Part shown: positions 1 to 8,530 of the stretch, piece after piece
Layout of the letters: every line of letters starts with the position of its first letter
Numbering within the stretch: position 1 is the first letter of the stretch
From: Flavobacterium kayseriense
Lineage (GTDB): Bacteria > Bacteroidota > Bacteroidia > Flavobacteriales > Flavobacteriaceae
Assembly (NCBI RefSeq): GCF_014305095.1
Contig: NZ_JACRUI010000001.1
Location: 1,238,744-1,302,743 of the forward strand
Length of the DNA stretch: 64,000 nt
Direction: 5' to 3'
The notes under the pieces: model-generated
Databases searched by the model: none
Told to the model about the DNA's origin: nothing
The model's input: only the letters and a program-made list of their open reading frames with translations
Position numbers and translations under genes: made by a program

Positions 1-88
1 TCACTTTTGCGTTTTGTGCATAATCCCTTAGCCAATTGACAATTTGATTATTTACTTTTTCGATCTGAATAGAATTGTTTTTAGTCAT
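1..88 (-). CDS. nadE: NAD(+) synthase, N-terminal fragment
   Basis: Only the first 29 codons are inside the window; the gene runs off the left edge on the minus strand. The visible start reads MTKNNSIQIEKVNNQIVNWL and continues RDYAQNAKV. This resembles the N-terminus of flavobacterial ammonia-dependent NAD synthetases (EKVN..IV.WL.DYA.N.KV). From memory, nadE lies next to gldB in related Flavobacterium genomes, and gldB is divergent here. The enzyme would amidate nicotinic acid adenine dinucleotide to NAD in the cytoplasm. The ATP-binding P-loop lies outside the window, so the call rests on the N-terminus and the context. Confidence 0.7.
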   Translation of the reverse strand, partial: MTKNNSIQIEKVNNQIVNWLRDYAQNAKV

Positions 89-118
89 AAATAGTTCAAG
101 TTTTCGAAGCTAGGGATG

Positions 119-126
119 TATATTTG
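119..126 (+). promoter_or_regulatory. Putative -7 element of the gldB promoter
   Basis: TATATTTG matches the Bacteroidetes -7 consensus TAnnTTTG. It lies about 65 bases before the gldB start, within the nadE-gldB divergent spacer. I see no clear TTG -33 element at the right distance. Confidence 0.5.
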
Positions 127-191
127 CAAAAAATATAATAGAGTTTCTCTTTAATACCTTGTTTTGTAGGTGCAAATTTAATTAAAATATA

Positions 192-1145
192 ATGAAAAAG
201 TGTCTAATTTTGTTTATACCCTTGTTTTTTTTGTCTTGTAATCAAAAAAGTAAGCAAGAATCAGCTATTGCTAATGTGCCAATAGAAATAGATGTAGTTC
301 GGTTTGATAAGATTTTTTTCGAAACACCCCCGAGCAAGTTAGCCGAAATTAAGCGAGAGTTTCCATTTTTCTTTCCCGAGGGTAATGATGATGCGGTATG
401 GATCGAAAAAATGCAAAATCCGCAATGGAAAGAACTTTATGCCGAAGTACAAAAAAAATATGCTAATATCGAAACACTACAAACGGATTTCGAGACTCTT
501 TTCAAGCATATTACTTATTATTACCCTAAAACTAAAGTTCCAAAAGTAATTACTGTTATCTCTGAAATGGATTATGAGAACAAAGTTATCTATGCAGACA
601 GCCTAGTTATTGTATCTCTAGAAATGTATTTAGGAAAAGAACATAGGTTTTATCAGTTTCCTAACTATATTAAACAAAATTTTGAACCCAATCAAATTAT
701 GCCAGATGTAGTATCTAGTTTTTTTACAACAGTTGCACCACCTAATTTAGATAAAAAATTACTTTCTAGTATGATTTATGCTGGGAAGGAACTTTATATG
801 AAAGATTTGTTTTTACCTGAGGTTGCTGCAAATGAAAAAATTGGGTATACTGAAGATCAGATGATTTGGTGCAAAGAAAACGAAAGTTATATCTGGCGCT
901 ATTTTATAGATAAGCAATTATTATATAGTGATGATCAAAAATTAATCCCGCGTTTTATTAATCCCGCTCCATTTTCAAAATTTTATTTAGAAATTGACAA
1001 TGAGTCACCTGGTAAAGTAGGCGCTTATATAGGTTGGCAAATTGTTAACTCATATATGCAAAACAATGAAGTATCTTTGCAGCAATTATTAAAAATGAAT
1101 GCTCAAGAAATATTTGAAAAATCAAAATATAAACCTAAAAAGTAA
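192..1145 (+). CDS. gldB: Gliding motility lipoprotein GldB
   Basis: This is a 317-residue lipoprotein of the gliding and type IX secretion apparatus. Residues 1-16 (MKKCLILFIPLFFLSC) form a short lipoprotein signal with the lipobox ending at Cys16, so the mature protein should be membrane-anchored in the envelope. The body has no catalytic motif that I recognise. Length, the IDVVRFDKIFFET start of the mature domain and the directly following gldC match GldB of Flavobacterium johnsoniae, where gldB is needed for gliding. Its stop codon overlaps the gldC start by one base (TAATG), which implies coupled translation. Its molecular role is not known from the sequence. Confidence 0.93.
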   Translation: MKKCLILFIPLFFLSCNQKSKQESAIANVPIEIDVVRFDKIFFETPPSKLAEIKREFPFFFPEGNDDAVWIEKMQNPQWKELYAEVQKKYANIETLQTDFETLFKHITYYYPKTKVPKVITVISEMDYENKVIYADSLVIVSLEMYLGKEHRFYQFPNYIKQNFEPNQIMPDVVSSFFTTVAPPNLDKKLLSSMIYAGKELYMKDLFLPEVAANEKIGYTEDQMIWCKENESYIWRYFIDKQLLYSDDQKLIPRFINPAPFSKFYLEIDNESPGKVGAYIGWQIVNSYMQNNEVSLQQLLKMNAQEIFEKSKYKPKK

Positions 1146-1483
1146 TGTCAGATAAAAATAGATCAGAAATTAAATTTCTAGTAGAATTAGACGAGAACCG
1201 TGTGCCAGAAAAATTATTATGGTCAGCACAAGACGGCGGCATTGAGTTAGCAGAAGCAAAAGCTATAATGTTATCAGTATGGGATAGTAAGGTAAAAGAA
1301 AGTATGCGAATTGATTTGTGGACTAAAGAGATGCCAGTAGATGAGATGAAAATTTTCTTTCATCAAACCCTAGTTGCCATGTCAGATACTTTTTTCAGAG
1401 CTACAGGCGATGAGAAAATGGCCGATACAATGAAGGATTTTTGTGAATACTTTGCAGAAAAGCTAGAGTTGAAAAAAGAGTAA
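1145..1483 (+). CDS. gldC: Gliding motility protein GldC
   Basis: This 112-residue soluble protein has no signal peptide or membrane segment and directly follows gldB with a one-base overlap. The sequence SEIKFLVELDENRVPEKLLW and the C-terminal ATGDEKMADTMKDFCEYFAEKL are typical of GldC. In F. johnsoniae GldC is reported to improve gliding and to act with GldB; the exact role is unknown. The pair ends at a strong bidirectional terminator just downstream, so gldBC is a two-gene unit. Confidence 0.93.
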   Translation: MSDKNRSEIKFLVELDENRVPEKLLWSAQDGGIELAEAKAIMLSVWDSKVKESMRIDLWTKEMPVDEMKIFFHQTLVAMSDTFFRATGDEKMADTMKDFCEYFAEKLELKKE

Positions 1484-1499
1484 ATTATTCCTGTAAATC

Positions 1500-1545
1500 A
1501 AAAAAGCGCAAAACTTATTATTTGATAAGTTTTGCGCTTTTTTTA
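1500..1545. terminator. Bidirectional terminator between gldC and engB
   Basis: A 16-bp perfect inverted repeat (arms 1503-1518 and 1525-1540, loop TATTTG) is flanked by an A run on the left and a T run on the right. It can therefore terminate both gldC on the plus strand and engB on the minus strand. Confidence 0.9.
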
Positions 1546-1557
1546 TGTTTAAATTGG

Positions 1558-2178
1558 TTAAAACTGACTATTGTTTTTGTTGACTTCTTGATTTACCTCT
1601 TCAATGTAGCCTAATAGCTCTTCCTTACCTAGTGATTCTGTTGCTGATGTTACGAAGTAATGTGGCATCTCTGCCCAATTATTGGCAAACATATTCTTTT
1701 TATAAGCAGCAATATGAGAGTCAATCTTTACTTTACTAATTTTATCTGCCTTGGTGAATATAATACAAAACGGTATTTCACTTTCGCCCATGTAACTCAT
1801 GAATTCAATGTCGATAGCTTGTGCTTCATGACGAATGTCAATTAAAACAAAAGCACACACTAGTTGCTCTCTTGTTTCAAAATAATCGGTTATAAACTGT
1901 TGAAATACAGATTTAGTTTTCTTGGATACTTTTGCATAACCATAGCCCGGTAAATCGACTAAAAACCAATTATTATTAATTAGAAAATGATTTATTAATT
2001 GTGTTTTTCCTGGGCGACCAGATGTTTTTGCTAACTTTTTTTGATTAGTCAACATATTGATCAAGGAGGACTTACCTACATTTGATCTACCTATAAAAGC
2101 GTATTCAGGTAAAAAGTCTTTTGGACATTTACTTACATCAGAATTGCTGATAATAAATTCGGCGGTATTGATTTTCAT
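1558..2178 (-). CDS. engB: Ribosome biogenesis GTPase EngB (YsxC/YihA)
   Basis: This 206-residue protein has the full GTPase motif set: G1 GRSNVGKSS (residues 30-38), G3 DLPGYG, G4 TKAD, and a G5-like TSA near the C-terminus. Proteins of the TrmE-Era-EngA-YihA-Septin GTPase group act in late assembly of the 50S ribosomal subunit in the cytoplasm, and EngB is usually essential. The length is normal. It lies 32 bases downstream of the alpha/beta hydrolase gene on the same strand and is probably co-transcribed with it. Confidence 0.95.
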   Translation of the reverse strand: MKINTAEFIISNSDVSKCPKDFLPEYAFIGRSNVGKSSLINMLTNQKKLAKTSGRPGKTQLINHFLINNNWFLVDLPGYGYAKVSKKTKSVFQQFITDYFETREQLVCAFVLIDIRHEAQAIDIEFMSYMGESEIPFCIIFTKADKISKVKIDSHIAAYKKNMFANNWAEMPHYFVTSATESLGKEELLGYIEEVNQEVNKNNSQF

Positions 2179-2210
2179 ATAATATTTATTGATATCTACT
2201 CGAAGTACAA

Positions 2211-2975
2211 CTACAAATTAGTTTTTGTAAGCCACTCCTCTAACAAACGATTAAATTCGTCAGGATGTTCCATCATGGCTGCGTGCCCACATTTGTCGAT
2301 CCAGTAAAGGGTAGAGTTAGGTAGTAATTTTTTGAACTCGGTTGCTACATCAGGTGGTGTAACCTTATCGTTTTTACCCCAAATTATACAGGTTTGCACG
2401 TGCATCTTAGGTAAATCTTTGGCCATGTTGTGTCTAATTGCGCTTTTGGCAATTGTCAATGTTTTAATCAGTTTTATCCGGTCATTTACAGTAGCATAAA
2501 CTTCATCGATTAAGTCCGGAGTTGCTATTTTAGGATCGTAAAAAACATCCTCTGCTTTTTTCTTAATGTACTCATAATCACCTCGTTTTGGGTAACTATC
2601 ACCCATCGCGCTCTCGTACAAACCAGAGCTTCCGGTGATAACTAATCCGGCTACTTTTTCCGGATACATTTTTGTATGGTATAAAGCAATATGTCCTCCT
2701 AACGAGTTCCCCAAAAGAATCACTCGGTCAAAACCTTTAAAAGTGATAAAGTCCTTGACGTATTTAGCAAAACTTTTAACATTCGTTTTTAAAAGACTTT
2801 GTGAGTAAATAGGTAGGTCCGGAATAACTATCTTGTATCCTTTATCAGAAAAGTAACTTGCAACACCATCAAAGTTACTAAGTCCTCCCATTAAACCGTG
2901 AAGTATCACGATAGGAGTGCCTTCGCCTGCTTCGTAATAGCTGTATCTACCCTCTTTTTTATAGTTTTTATCCAT
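2211..2975 (-). CDS. Alpha/beta fold hydrolase
   Basis: This is a 254-residue cytoplasmic serine hydrolase of the alpha/beta fold. The oxyanion-hole motif HG lies at residues 26-27. The nucleophile elbow is GNSLG (89-93, Ser91). The acid is probably Asp203 in GKNDKVTP and the base His231 in CGHAAM, so the triad is complete. There is no signal peptide. Family members cleave esters, amides or C-C bonds, and the substrate cannot be read from sequence. The gene is first in a short minus-strand unit with engB and has its own -7 promoter element 29 bases upstream. Confidence 0.88.
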   Translation of the reverse strand: MDKNYKKEGRYSYYEAGEGTPIVILHGLMGGLSNFDGVASYFSDKGYKIVIPDLPIYSQSLLKTNVKSFAKYVKDFITFKGFDRVILLGNSLGGHIALYHTKMYPEKVAGLVITGSSGLYESAMGDSYPKRGDYEYIKKKAEDVFYDPKIATPDLIDEVYATVNDRIKLIKTLTIAKSAIRHNMAKDLPKMHVQTCIIWGKNDKVTPPDVATEFKKLLPNSTLYWIDKCGHAAMMEHPDEFNRLLEEWLTKTNL

Positions 2976-3003
2976 CTTTTTGACTGCGTATTTTCAATTT
3001 TCA

Positions 3004-3011
3004 CAAATATA
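3004..3011 (-). promoter_or_regulatory. Putative -7 element for the hydrolase-engB unit
   Basis: On the minus strand this reads TATATTTG, matching TAnnTTTG, about 29 bases before the hydrolase start. No good TTG is seen at the expected -33 distance. Confidence 0.5.
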
Positions 3012-3266
3012 GGATTTAAAAAATTAAAAAGAATTTTTGAGTACTTTTTTTAAGAAGAATAATTTCTCAGTTTTATTCAAATCGAGTTTTTTGAACTATC
3101 TAAGGAAGAAATAAGCTCGATTTATAGATTATGGATAAAGTGCTTTTATGGTTAATTCTTTGAAGATAATTACACCTAGTTTGTCTCTCTTTGAGTATTC
3201 TTCATTTCTAAAATTTTAGATAGTTAACTTTTTGATTCTCCATAAATTAAGGGTTTTTAGTCTAAA

Positions 3267-3311
3267 GTGGTTAAACTTATCAACAAAGTGGTATATTGTG
3301 GTAAAATGTGG
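3267..3311 (+). promoter_or_regulatory. Probable MraZ operator: GTGG repeat array
   Basis: Four GTGGT/GTGGTA boxes in the same orientation start at 3267, 3288, 3298 and 3308, so the spacings are 21, 10 and 10 bases. They sit on one face of the helix, immediately upstream of the -7 element and the mraZ start. In other bacteria MraZ binds direct repeats with about 10-bp periodicity in its own promoter and represses the dcw cluster. The 2976-3358 spacer otherwise holds the two divergent promoters and AT-rich DNA. Confidence 0.75.
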
Positions 3312-3323
3312 TAATATTTTTTA

Positions 3324-3331
3324 TATTTTTG
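3324..3331 (+). promoter_or_regulatory. Putative -7 element of the mraZ/dcw promoter
   Basis: TATTTTTG matches TAnnTTTG, 28 bases before the mraZ start codon. The GTGG boxes cover the region where a -33 element would lie, which is the geometry expected of repression by occlusion. Confidence 0.65.
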
Positions 3332-3358
3332 CTTTAAATCAATTCTAAAATTATTCTA

Positions 3359-3832
3359 TTGAATACGATAGTTGGAACATATGAATGTAAGGTCGATGCT
3401 AAAGGCAGGGTGTTATTACCAGCGCCATTAAAAAAGCAATTGGCGCTTTCTCTTCAAGACGGTTTTGTTTTGAAACGTTCTGTATTTCAGCCTTGTTTGG
3501 AATTGTATCCAATGGACGAATGGAATTTAATGATGCAAAAAATCAATAAGCTCAATCGTTTTGTGAAAAAGAATAATGACTTTATCCGCAGGTTTACTGC
3601 TGGAGTAAAAGTGGTTGAGATAGATTCTCTAGGTAGATTATTAGTACCAAAGGACCTTGTTGCCTTTTCTAGTATTAATAAAGAGGTTGTTTTTTCTTCG
3701 GCAGTAAATATTATGGAGATTTGGGACAAGGATTTGTACGAGCAATCTATTAATGGTGAGGATGTAGATTTTGCTGATTTGGCAGAAGATGTAATGGGAA
3801 ATATAAATGACGACGACAATGGAATATCATAA
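3359..3832 (+). CDS. mraZ: Division/cell wall cluster regulator MraZ
   Basis: This 157-residue protein has two SpoVT-AbrB-like DNA-binding motifs, DAKGRVLLP (residues 13-21) and DSLGRLLVP (89-97), as expected for MraZ. MraZ forms ring-shaped oligomers that bind repeat arrays in front of the dcw cluster and regulate it. The start is a TTG codon (3359-3361): the next residues NTIVGTYECKVDAKGR match the family N-terminus and no ATG precedes them in frame. It is the first gene of the 13-gene dcw cluster, and its end overlaps the rsmH start region. Confidence 0.93.
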   Translation: MNTIVGTYECKVDAKGRVLLPAPLKKQLALSLQDGFVLKRSVFQPCLELYPMDEWNLMMQKINKLNRFVKKNNDFIRRFTAGVKVVEIDSLGRLLVPKDLVAFSSINKEVVFSSAVNIMEIWDKDLYEQSINGEDVDFADLAEDVMGNINDDDNGIS

Positions 3833-4715
3833 TCCAGTTTTACTAAAAGAGAGTGTAGATGGTTTGAATATCAAGCCTGATGGTGTGTATGTCGATGTGA
3901 CTTTTGGTGGCGGTGGGCATTCTAGAGAAATTTTGAGCAGATTGGGGTCTGAAGGTAAGTTATATGCTTTTGATCAAGATCAAGACGCATTAGCAAATAC
4001 AATTGATGATGAGCGATTTGTTTTAATAAATGAAAACTTTAGATTTATTAAGCGTTTTTTACGCTTTTATGGGGCTAAAAGTGTCGATGGTATTTTAGGA
4101 GATTTGGGTGTTTCTTCACATCAATTTGATGTTCCTGAAAGAGGTTTTTCTACACGTTTTGATGCGGACCTTGATATGCGTATGAATCAGAAAAGTGATT
4201 TGAATGCTTATAAAGTGGTAAATGAATATGACGAAGTAAACCTGAAGAGAGTTTTTTACGACTATGGAGAATTAAAAAACGCACCTGCACTTGCTCGAAC
4301 TATAATAGAAGCTAGAGAGCTACAACCTATTAAAACTACCGACGAGTTAAAGGAGGTTTTAGCTAAATTTTTACCCGAAAAAGTGCGTAACAAAATTCTT
4401 GCGCAGATTTATCAGGCAATCCGAATAGAAGTTAATCAGGAAATGGATGTGTTGAAGGAGTTTCTTGAGCAATCTTTAGAAATTTTAAAACCTGAGGGTA
4501 GATTAAGTGTAATTTCTTATCATTCTCTTGAAGATCGACTAGTAAAAAGGTTTATAAAAAACGGAATGTTTGAAGGGGAACCAGAACGCGATTTCTTTGG
4601 AAATTTTTCAGTGCCATTCAAAAGCATTGGTAAACTAATTATTCCTAATGATGCCGAAATTAAAATAAATAATAGAGCGCGAAGTGCCAAGTTACGTATA
4701 GCTGAAAAAAAATAA
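3807..4715 (+). CDS. rsmH: 16S rRNA (cytosine-1402-N4) methyltransferase RsmH
   Basis: This protein of up to 302 residues has the SAM-binding motif VDVTFGGGGHS near the N-terminus and the DLGVSSHQFD motif, and ends with RARSAKLRIAEK, all typical of RsmH (MraW). It methylates C1402 of 16S rRNA at N4 in the ribosomal P site. The first ATG is at 3807, but an in-frame ATG at 3819 gives MEYHNPVLLKES, which starts exactly where the conserved region begins; either start overlaps the end of mraZ. It is the second gene of the dcw cluster, as in most bacteria. Confidence 0.95.
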   Translation: MTTTMEYHNPVLLKESVDGLNIKPDGVYVDVTFGGGGHSREILSRLGSEGKLYAFDQDQDALANTIDDERFVLINENFRFIKRFLRFYGAKSVDGILGDLGVSSHQFDVPERGFSTRFDADLDMRMNQKSDLNAYKVVNEYDEVNLKRVFYDYGELKNAPALARTIIEARELQPIKTTDELKEVLAKFLPEKVRNKILAQIYQAIRIEVNQEMDVLKEFLEQSLEILKPEGRLSVISYHSLEDRLVKRFIKNGMFEGEPERDFFGNFSVPFKSIGKLIIPNDAEIKINNRARSAKLRIAEKK

Positions 4716-4722
4716 TTCAACT

Positions 4723-5070
4723 ATGAAAACTAGTCTTTATAATATTTTAAAAGCCAGATTTCTTATAAATGATGATGCAGTCAAGAATTGGCGTTTTATT
4801 GTTTTTATAATCTTATTGGCTATAATAATGATCGCAAATACACAGCGTTACGAGCAAAAAGTATTTAAAATTGCAGCATTGACAAGTCAGGTTAAAGAGC
4901 TTCGTTCAGAGTTCGTAGATAGGCGTTCCCAATTAATGAAATTAAGAATGGAATCTACTGTTTCGGCTAAAATGGTTGAAAAAGAAATTTTCCCATCAAC
5001 AGTGCCTCCAATGAAAATCAAAGTAAAAAAGGAAGAAGAAAAAAGTTTTCTTAAAAAATTATGGCAGTAG
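4723..5070 (+). CDS. ftsL: FtsL-like cell division membrane protein
   Basis: This 115-residue bitopic protein has a cytoplasmic N-terminus, one membrane segment at about residues 25-39, and then a helical, coiled-coil-like periplasmic part (KVFKIAALTSQVKELRSEFV). The position between rsmH and ftsI is the canonical place of ftsL. Such proteins act with FtsQ (DivIB) and FtsB-type partners to activate septal peptidoglycan synthesis. Sequence conservation of FtsL is always low, so the name rests mainly on topology and synteny. It overlaps ftsI by 10 bases. Confidence 0.8.
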   Translation: MKTSLYNILKARFLINDDAVKNWRFIVFIILLAIIMIANTQRYEQKVFKIAALTSQVKELRSEFVDRRSQLMKLRMESTVSAKMVEKEIFPSTVPPMKIKVKKEEEKSFLKKLWQ

Positions 5071-7064
5071 ACGATAAACAAATATCATATAGAATCTACC
5101 TTGTTGCTTTCGCAATCTTCGCGATGGCAATTACTATTGCTTTTAAGTTAACTAATATTCAGTGGGTTGAAGGTGCATATTACAGACAATTAGCCAAAGA
5201 GAGAACAGTTAGGAATTTCGTTATTCCAGCTAATAAAGGCAATATCTATTCTGCTGATGGCAGCTTGCTTGCTACGTCTATTCCTAATTATGTAATTCGT
5301 TTTGATGCTAAAGCACCGAAGAGGGAGGTTTTTGAAAAAAATGTCGGTTTACTGGCTGATTCATTGGCAACCGTATTAGGAAAATCATCGAGTTGGTATC
5401 AAAATGAATTAAGAAGAGCGCGAGAGACTAATAATAGGTATTACTTGATTGCCCGTGATTTAAGTTATACTGATTATATTAAAATTAAAGGTTTTCCTTT
5501 ATTTAATCTAGGTGCGTACAAAGGCGGAATTATTATTGAACAAAAAACCGTGAGAGAACACCCGATAGGTAAAATTGCTGAACGTACTATTGGTTATGAA
5601 AGAGAAAGGCCCGATGGTGCTTATGACGGTAAAGGAATTGAATGGGCTTACAGGAAATATTTGAACGGAAAAGATGGTAAGATTTTAAAACAAAAGATCG
5701 CCAAAGGACAGTGGAAGCCTATTCGTGATGTAAACGAAGTAGATCCGCAAGATGGCTATGATGTAATATCAACTATCGACGTCTACATTCAAGATATTGC
5801 ACATCATGCTCTATTAAAACAATTAGAAGAGTATGAAGCGGATCATGGTTGCGTTGTGGTAATGGAAACGGAAACTGGAAAAGTACGAGCTATTTCAAAT
5901 TTAGGTAGAGCCGGTGATGGGACATATTACGAGACGACTAATTATGCTGTTGCAGAATCACATGAACCAGGTTCTACTTTTAAATTAGTGGACTTAATGG
6001 CAATTTTAGAAGATAAGGTAGCTGACACTAGTACCGTTTATGACACACGTGGTGGTGTAGTTAAATATTACGGAAGATCAGTAAGGGATTCGCATACAGG
6101 TGGCTATGGTAAAATTTCATTAGCTCGTGGATTTGAACTTTCATCAAATACAGTCATGGTGCAAGCGGTTTATGAGAATTATAAAAACAATCCTTCAAAA
6201 TTTGTCAATCATATCAAAAATTTCGGATTGGATAAGCCATTAGGTTTAGATTTTAAAGGAGAAGGAAAACCAATTATTCCTAAACCTGGGGACAAGAGTT
6301 GGTCAGGAATTTCACTTCCGTGGATGGCATTTGGTTATGAAGTTGCAGTTACGCCTTTGCAGACATTGGCTTTTTACAACGCTGTAGCAAATAATGGTAA
6401 AATGGTAAAACCGCAGTTTGTTTCTGAAATCAAAGAATGGAATAAGACAATTAAGAAATTTGATACAGAGGTTATTAATCCAAAAATTTGCTCACCTGAA
6501 ACAAATAAAAAATTAAAAGCTGTTTTAGAGAACGTTGTAAAAAGAGGAACGGGATCTAAATTGTATTCAAAAGATTTTTCGATGGCGGGAAAAACAGGGA
6601 CTGCACAAGTAAATTATGGCAAAAAAGATGGTTCTAGTTTGTATTATGCATCTTCTTTTGTAGGTTATTTTCCTGCGGATCATCCTAAATATTCTTGTAT
6701 TGTTGTAGTACATAAACCTAATACAGCAAAAAACAATTACTATGGAGCTGATGTTGCAGGTCCCGTTTTTAAACGAATAGCGCAGAAGATTTTTACCGAT
6801 GTTCCTTCAACAAACGAAATAAAAAACATCAATAGAAAAATCCCTAAACAAGAGGATAATTACAATAATTATTTTGCTAAAATGCAAAAGCAACATAAAG
6901 CAATGCCTAATGTTAAAGGGATGCCAGCTATGGATGCAATTGCCTTATTAGAAAATTTGGATGTAAAGGTAAGAGTAGTGGGAATAGGAAAGGTAAAATC
7001 TCAATCACTACAAGCAGGAGAGAATTTAGTAAAGAACACAACGATAACATTAGAATTACTGTGA
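5061..7064 (+). CDS. ftsI: Septal peptidoglycan transpeptidase FtsI (PBP3-type) with a PASTA domain
   Basis: This 667-residue class B penicillin-binding protein has an N-terminal membrane anchor (about residues 11-29), a dimerisation domain, and a transpeptidase domain with the three catalytic motifs STFK (305-308, nucleophile Ser305), SSN (361-363) and KTGT (511-514). The last 50 residues (PNVKGMPAMDAIALLENL and on) form one PASTA domain, which E. coli FtsI lacks but many Bacteroidetes and Gram-positive homologues have. It cross-links septal peptidoglycan with the SEDS polymerase FtsW, which is encoded in the same cluster. It overlaps ftsL and murE, so translation is probably coupled. Confidence 0.95.
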   Translation: MAVDDKQISYRIYLVAFAIFAMAITIAFKLTNIQWVEGAYYRQLAKERTVRNFVIPANKGNIYSADGSLLATSIPNYVIRFDAKAPKREVFEKNVGLLADSLATVLGKSSSWYQNELRRARETNNRYYLIARDLSYTDYIKIKGFPLFNLGAYKGGIIIEQKTVREHPIGKIAERTIGYERERPDGAYDGKGIEWAYRKYLNGKDGKILKQKIAKGQWKPIRDVNEVDPQDGYDVISTIDVYIQDIAHHALLKQLEEYEADHGCVVVMETETGKVRAISNLGRAGDGTYYETTNYAVAESHEPGSTFKLVDLMAILEDKVADTSTVYDTRGGVVKYYGRSVRDSHTGGYGKISLARGFELSSNTVMVQAVYENYKNNPSKFVNHIKNFGLDKPLGLDFKGEGKPIIPKPGDKSWSGISLPWMAFGYEVAVTPLQTLAFYNAVANNGKMVKPQFVSEIKEWNKTIKKFDTEVINPKICSPETNKKLKAVLENVVKRGTGSKLYSKDFSMAGKTGTAQVNYGKKDGSSLYYASSFVGYFPADHPKYSCIVVVHKPNTAKNNYYGADVAGPVFKRIAQKIFTDVPSTNEIKNINRKIPKQEDNYNNYFAKMQKQHKAMPNVKGMPAMDAIALLENLDVKVRVVGIGKVKSQSLQAGENLVKNTTITLELL

Positions 7065-8524
7065 GGATACTTAAAGACATATTATTTAAAGTAGCAATCG
7101 AATCTATTAATGGTTCGACAGATAATGCTATTGGAAAAATTGAATTTGATTCAAGGAAAGTTGTAGAAAATGATGTTTTTGTAGCAATACGTGGCTCAAT
7201 CTCTGATGGACACAATTTTATTGATACTGCTATAGGTTTAGGTGCCAAAACTATTATTTGCGATACCCTTCCTAATGCTTTAGTTAAGGGTATAACCTAC
7301 GTTACAGTGTCTGATACTAACATGGCGCTGGCTTTTATGGCTGCTAATTATTTTTATAATCCATCGGCTAAATTAAAACTGGTTGGAATTACGGGTACAA
7401 ATGGAAAAACGACTATCGCGTCCTTACTTTATCAATTATTTCAGAAAGCAGGGCATAAAGTTGGATTGTTGTCTACAGTTAAAATCATGGTTGGTGATAC
7501 GGAGTATAAAGCAACTCATACAACTCCAGATTCGGTTACAATAAATCACTATCTAGCGGAGATGGTTTCTGCTGGTATTGAGTATTGTTTTATGGAAGTA
7601 AGTTCTCATGGTATTCATCAAAAAAGGACAGAGGCGCTTCAGTTTGCTGGCGGTGTTTTTACTAATTTGTCACACGATCATTTAGATTACCATCCCACTT
7701 TTGCAGAATATAGAGACGTTAAAAAATCATTTTTTGATCATTTGCCTAAAACCGCTTTTGCACTGACAAATGCTGATGATAAAAATGGAGTCGTGATGTT
7801 CCAAAATACAGTTGCAACTAAACGTACCTATGCGTTAAAATCCTATGCCGATTTTAGAGCACAAATTTTAGAGAGCCAATTATCTGGTTTGCTACTTAAA
7901 ATAGATGGTAATGAAGTGTGGGTAAAATTAATTGGAACTTTTAATGCTTACAATTTATTAGCAATTTATGGTACGGCTGTAGAGCTAGGAATGGATAGTT
8001 TGGAAACACTTCGTTTACTATCAGATTTGGAAAGTGTTTCAGGTAGATTTCAGTACATCGTGTCTGATGCGCAAATTACAGCAATAGTAGACTATGCGCA
8101 TACACCAGATGCATTAGAAAATGTTTTAAAGACCATAAATGATATCCGAACTTCTAATGAACAATTAATTACTGTTGTTGGTTGCGGTGGGAATCGTGAT
8201 AAAACGAAGCGTCCTATTATGGCTAGCATCGCATCAACGTTAAGTGATAAAGTAGTTATTACCTCAGATAATCCGCGAAATGAAGATCCAGAAATTATCA
8301 TAAATGAAATGGAAGTTGGTATAGAAGCTCAAAATTTCAAAAAAGTACTGTCTATAACCGATAGAAAACAAGCAATTAAGACCGCTTGCCAATTAGCACA
8401 GCCCAATGATATTATATTGATTGCTGGTAAGGGACATGAAACGTATCAAGAAATTAAAGGAATCCGTCATGATTTTGACGACATGAAAATAGTTAGAGAA
8501 CTTTTAGAACAACTACATAAATAG
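7061..8524 (+). CDS. murE: UDP-MurNAc-L-Ala-D-Glu:meso-diaminopimelate ligase MurE
   Basis: This 487-residue Mur ligase has the P-loop GTNGKTT at residues 112-118 and the motif DNPR near residue 403. DNPR marks specificity for meso-diaminopimelate, whereas lysine-adding enzymes carry a different motif. It therefore adds the third residue of the stem peptide, and the wall should be of the DAP type. The start is GTG at 7061, overlapping the ftsI stop by four bases; the following residues (RILKDILFKVAIE) match the family start and there is no closer ATG. Confidence 0.95.
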   Translation: MRILKDILFKVAIESINGSTDNAIGKIEFDSRKVVENDVFVAIRGSISDGHNFIDTAIGLGAKTIICDTLPNALVKGITYVTVSDTNMALAFMAANYFYNPSAKLKLVGITGTNGKTTIASLLYQLFQKAGHKVGLLSTVKIMVGDTEYKATHTTPDSVTINHYLAEMVSAGIEYCFMEVSSHGIHQKRTEALQFAGGVFTNLSHDHLDYHPTFAEYRDVKKSFFDHLPKTAFALTNADDKNGVVMFQNTVATKRTYALKSYADFRAQILESQLSGLLLKIDGNEVWVKLIGTFNAYNLLAIYGTAVELGMDSLETLRLLSDLESVSGRFQYIVSDAQITAIVDYAHTPDALENVLKTINDIRTSNEQLITVVGCGGNRDKTKRPIMASIASTLSDKVVITSDNPRNEDPEIIINEMEVGIEAQNFKKVLSITDRKQAIKTACQLAQPNDIILIAGKGHETYQEIKGIRHDFDDMKIVRELLEQLHK

Positions 8525-8530
8525 TAAAAT

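Noticed and set aside
3487..3819. Open frame of 110 codons on the minus strand within mraZ
   Set aside because: It is antisense to mraZ with Ser/Ile-rich low-complexity composition typical of a shadow frame.
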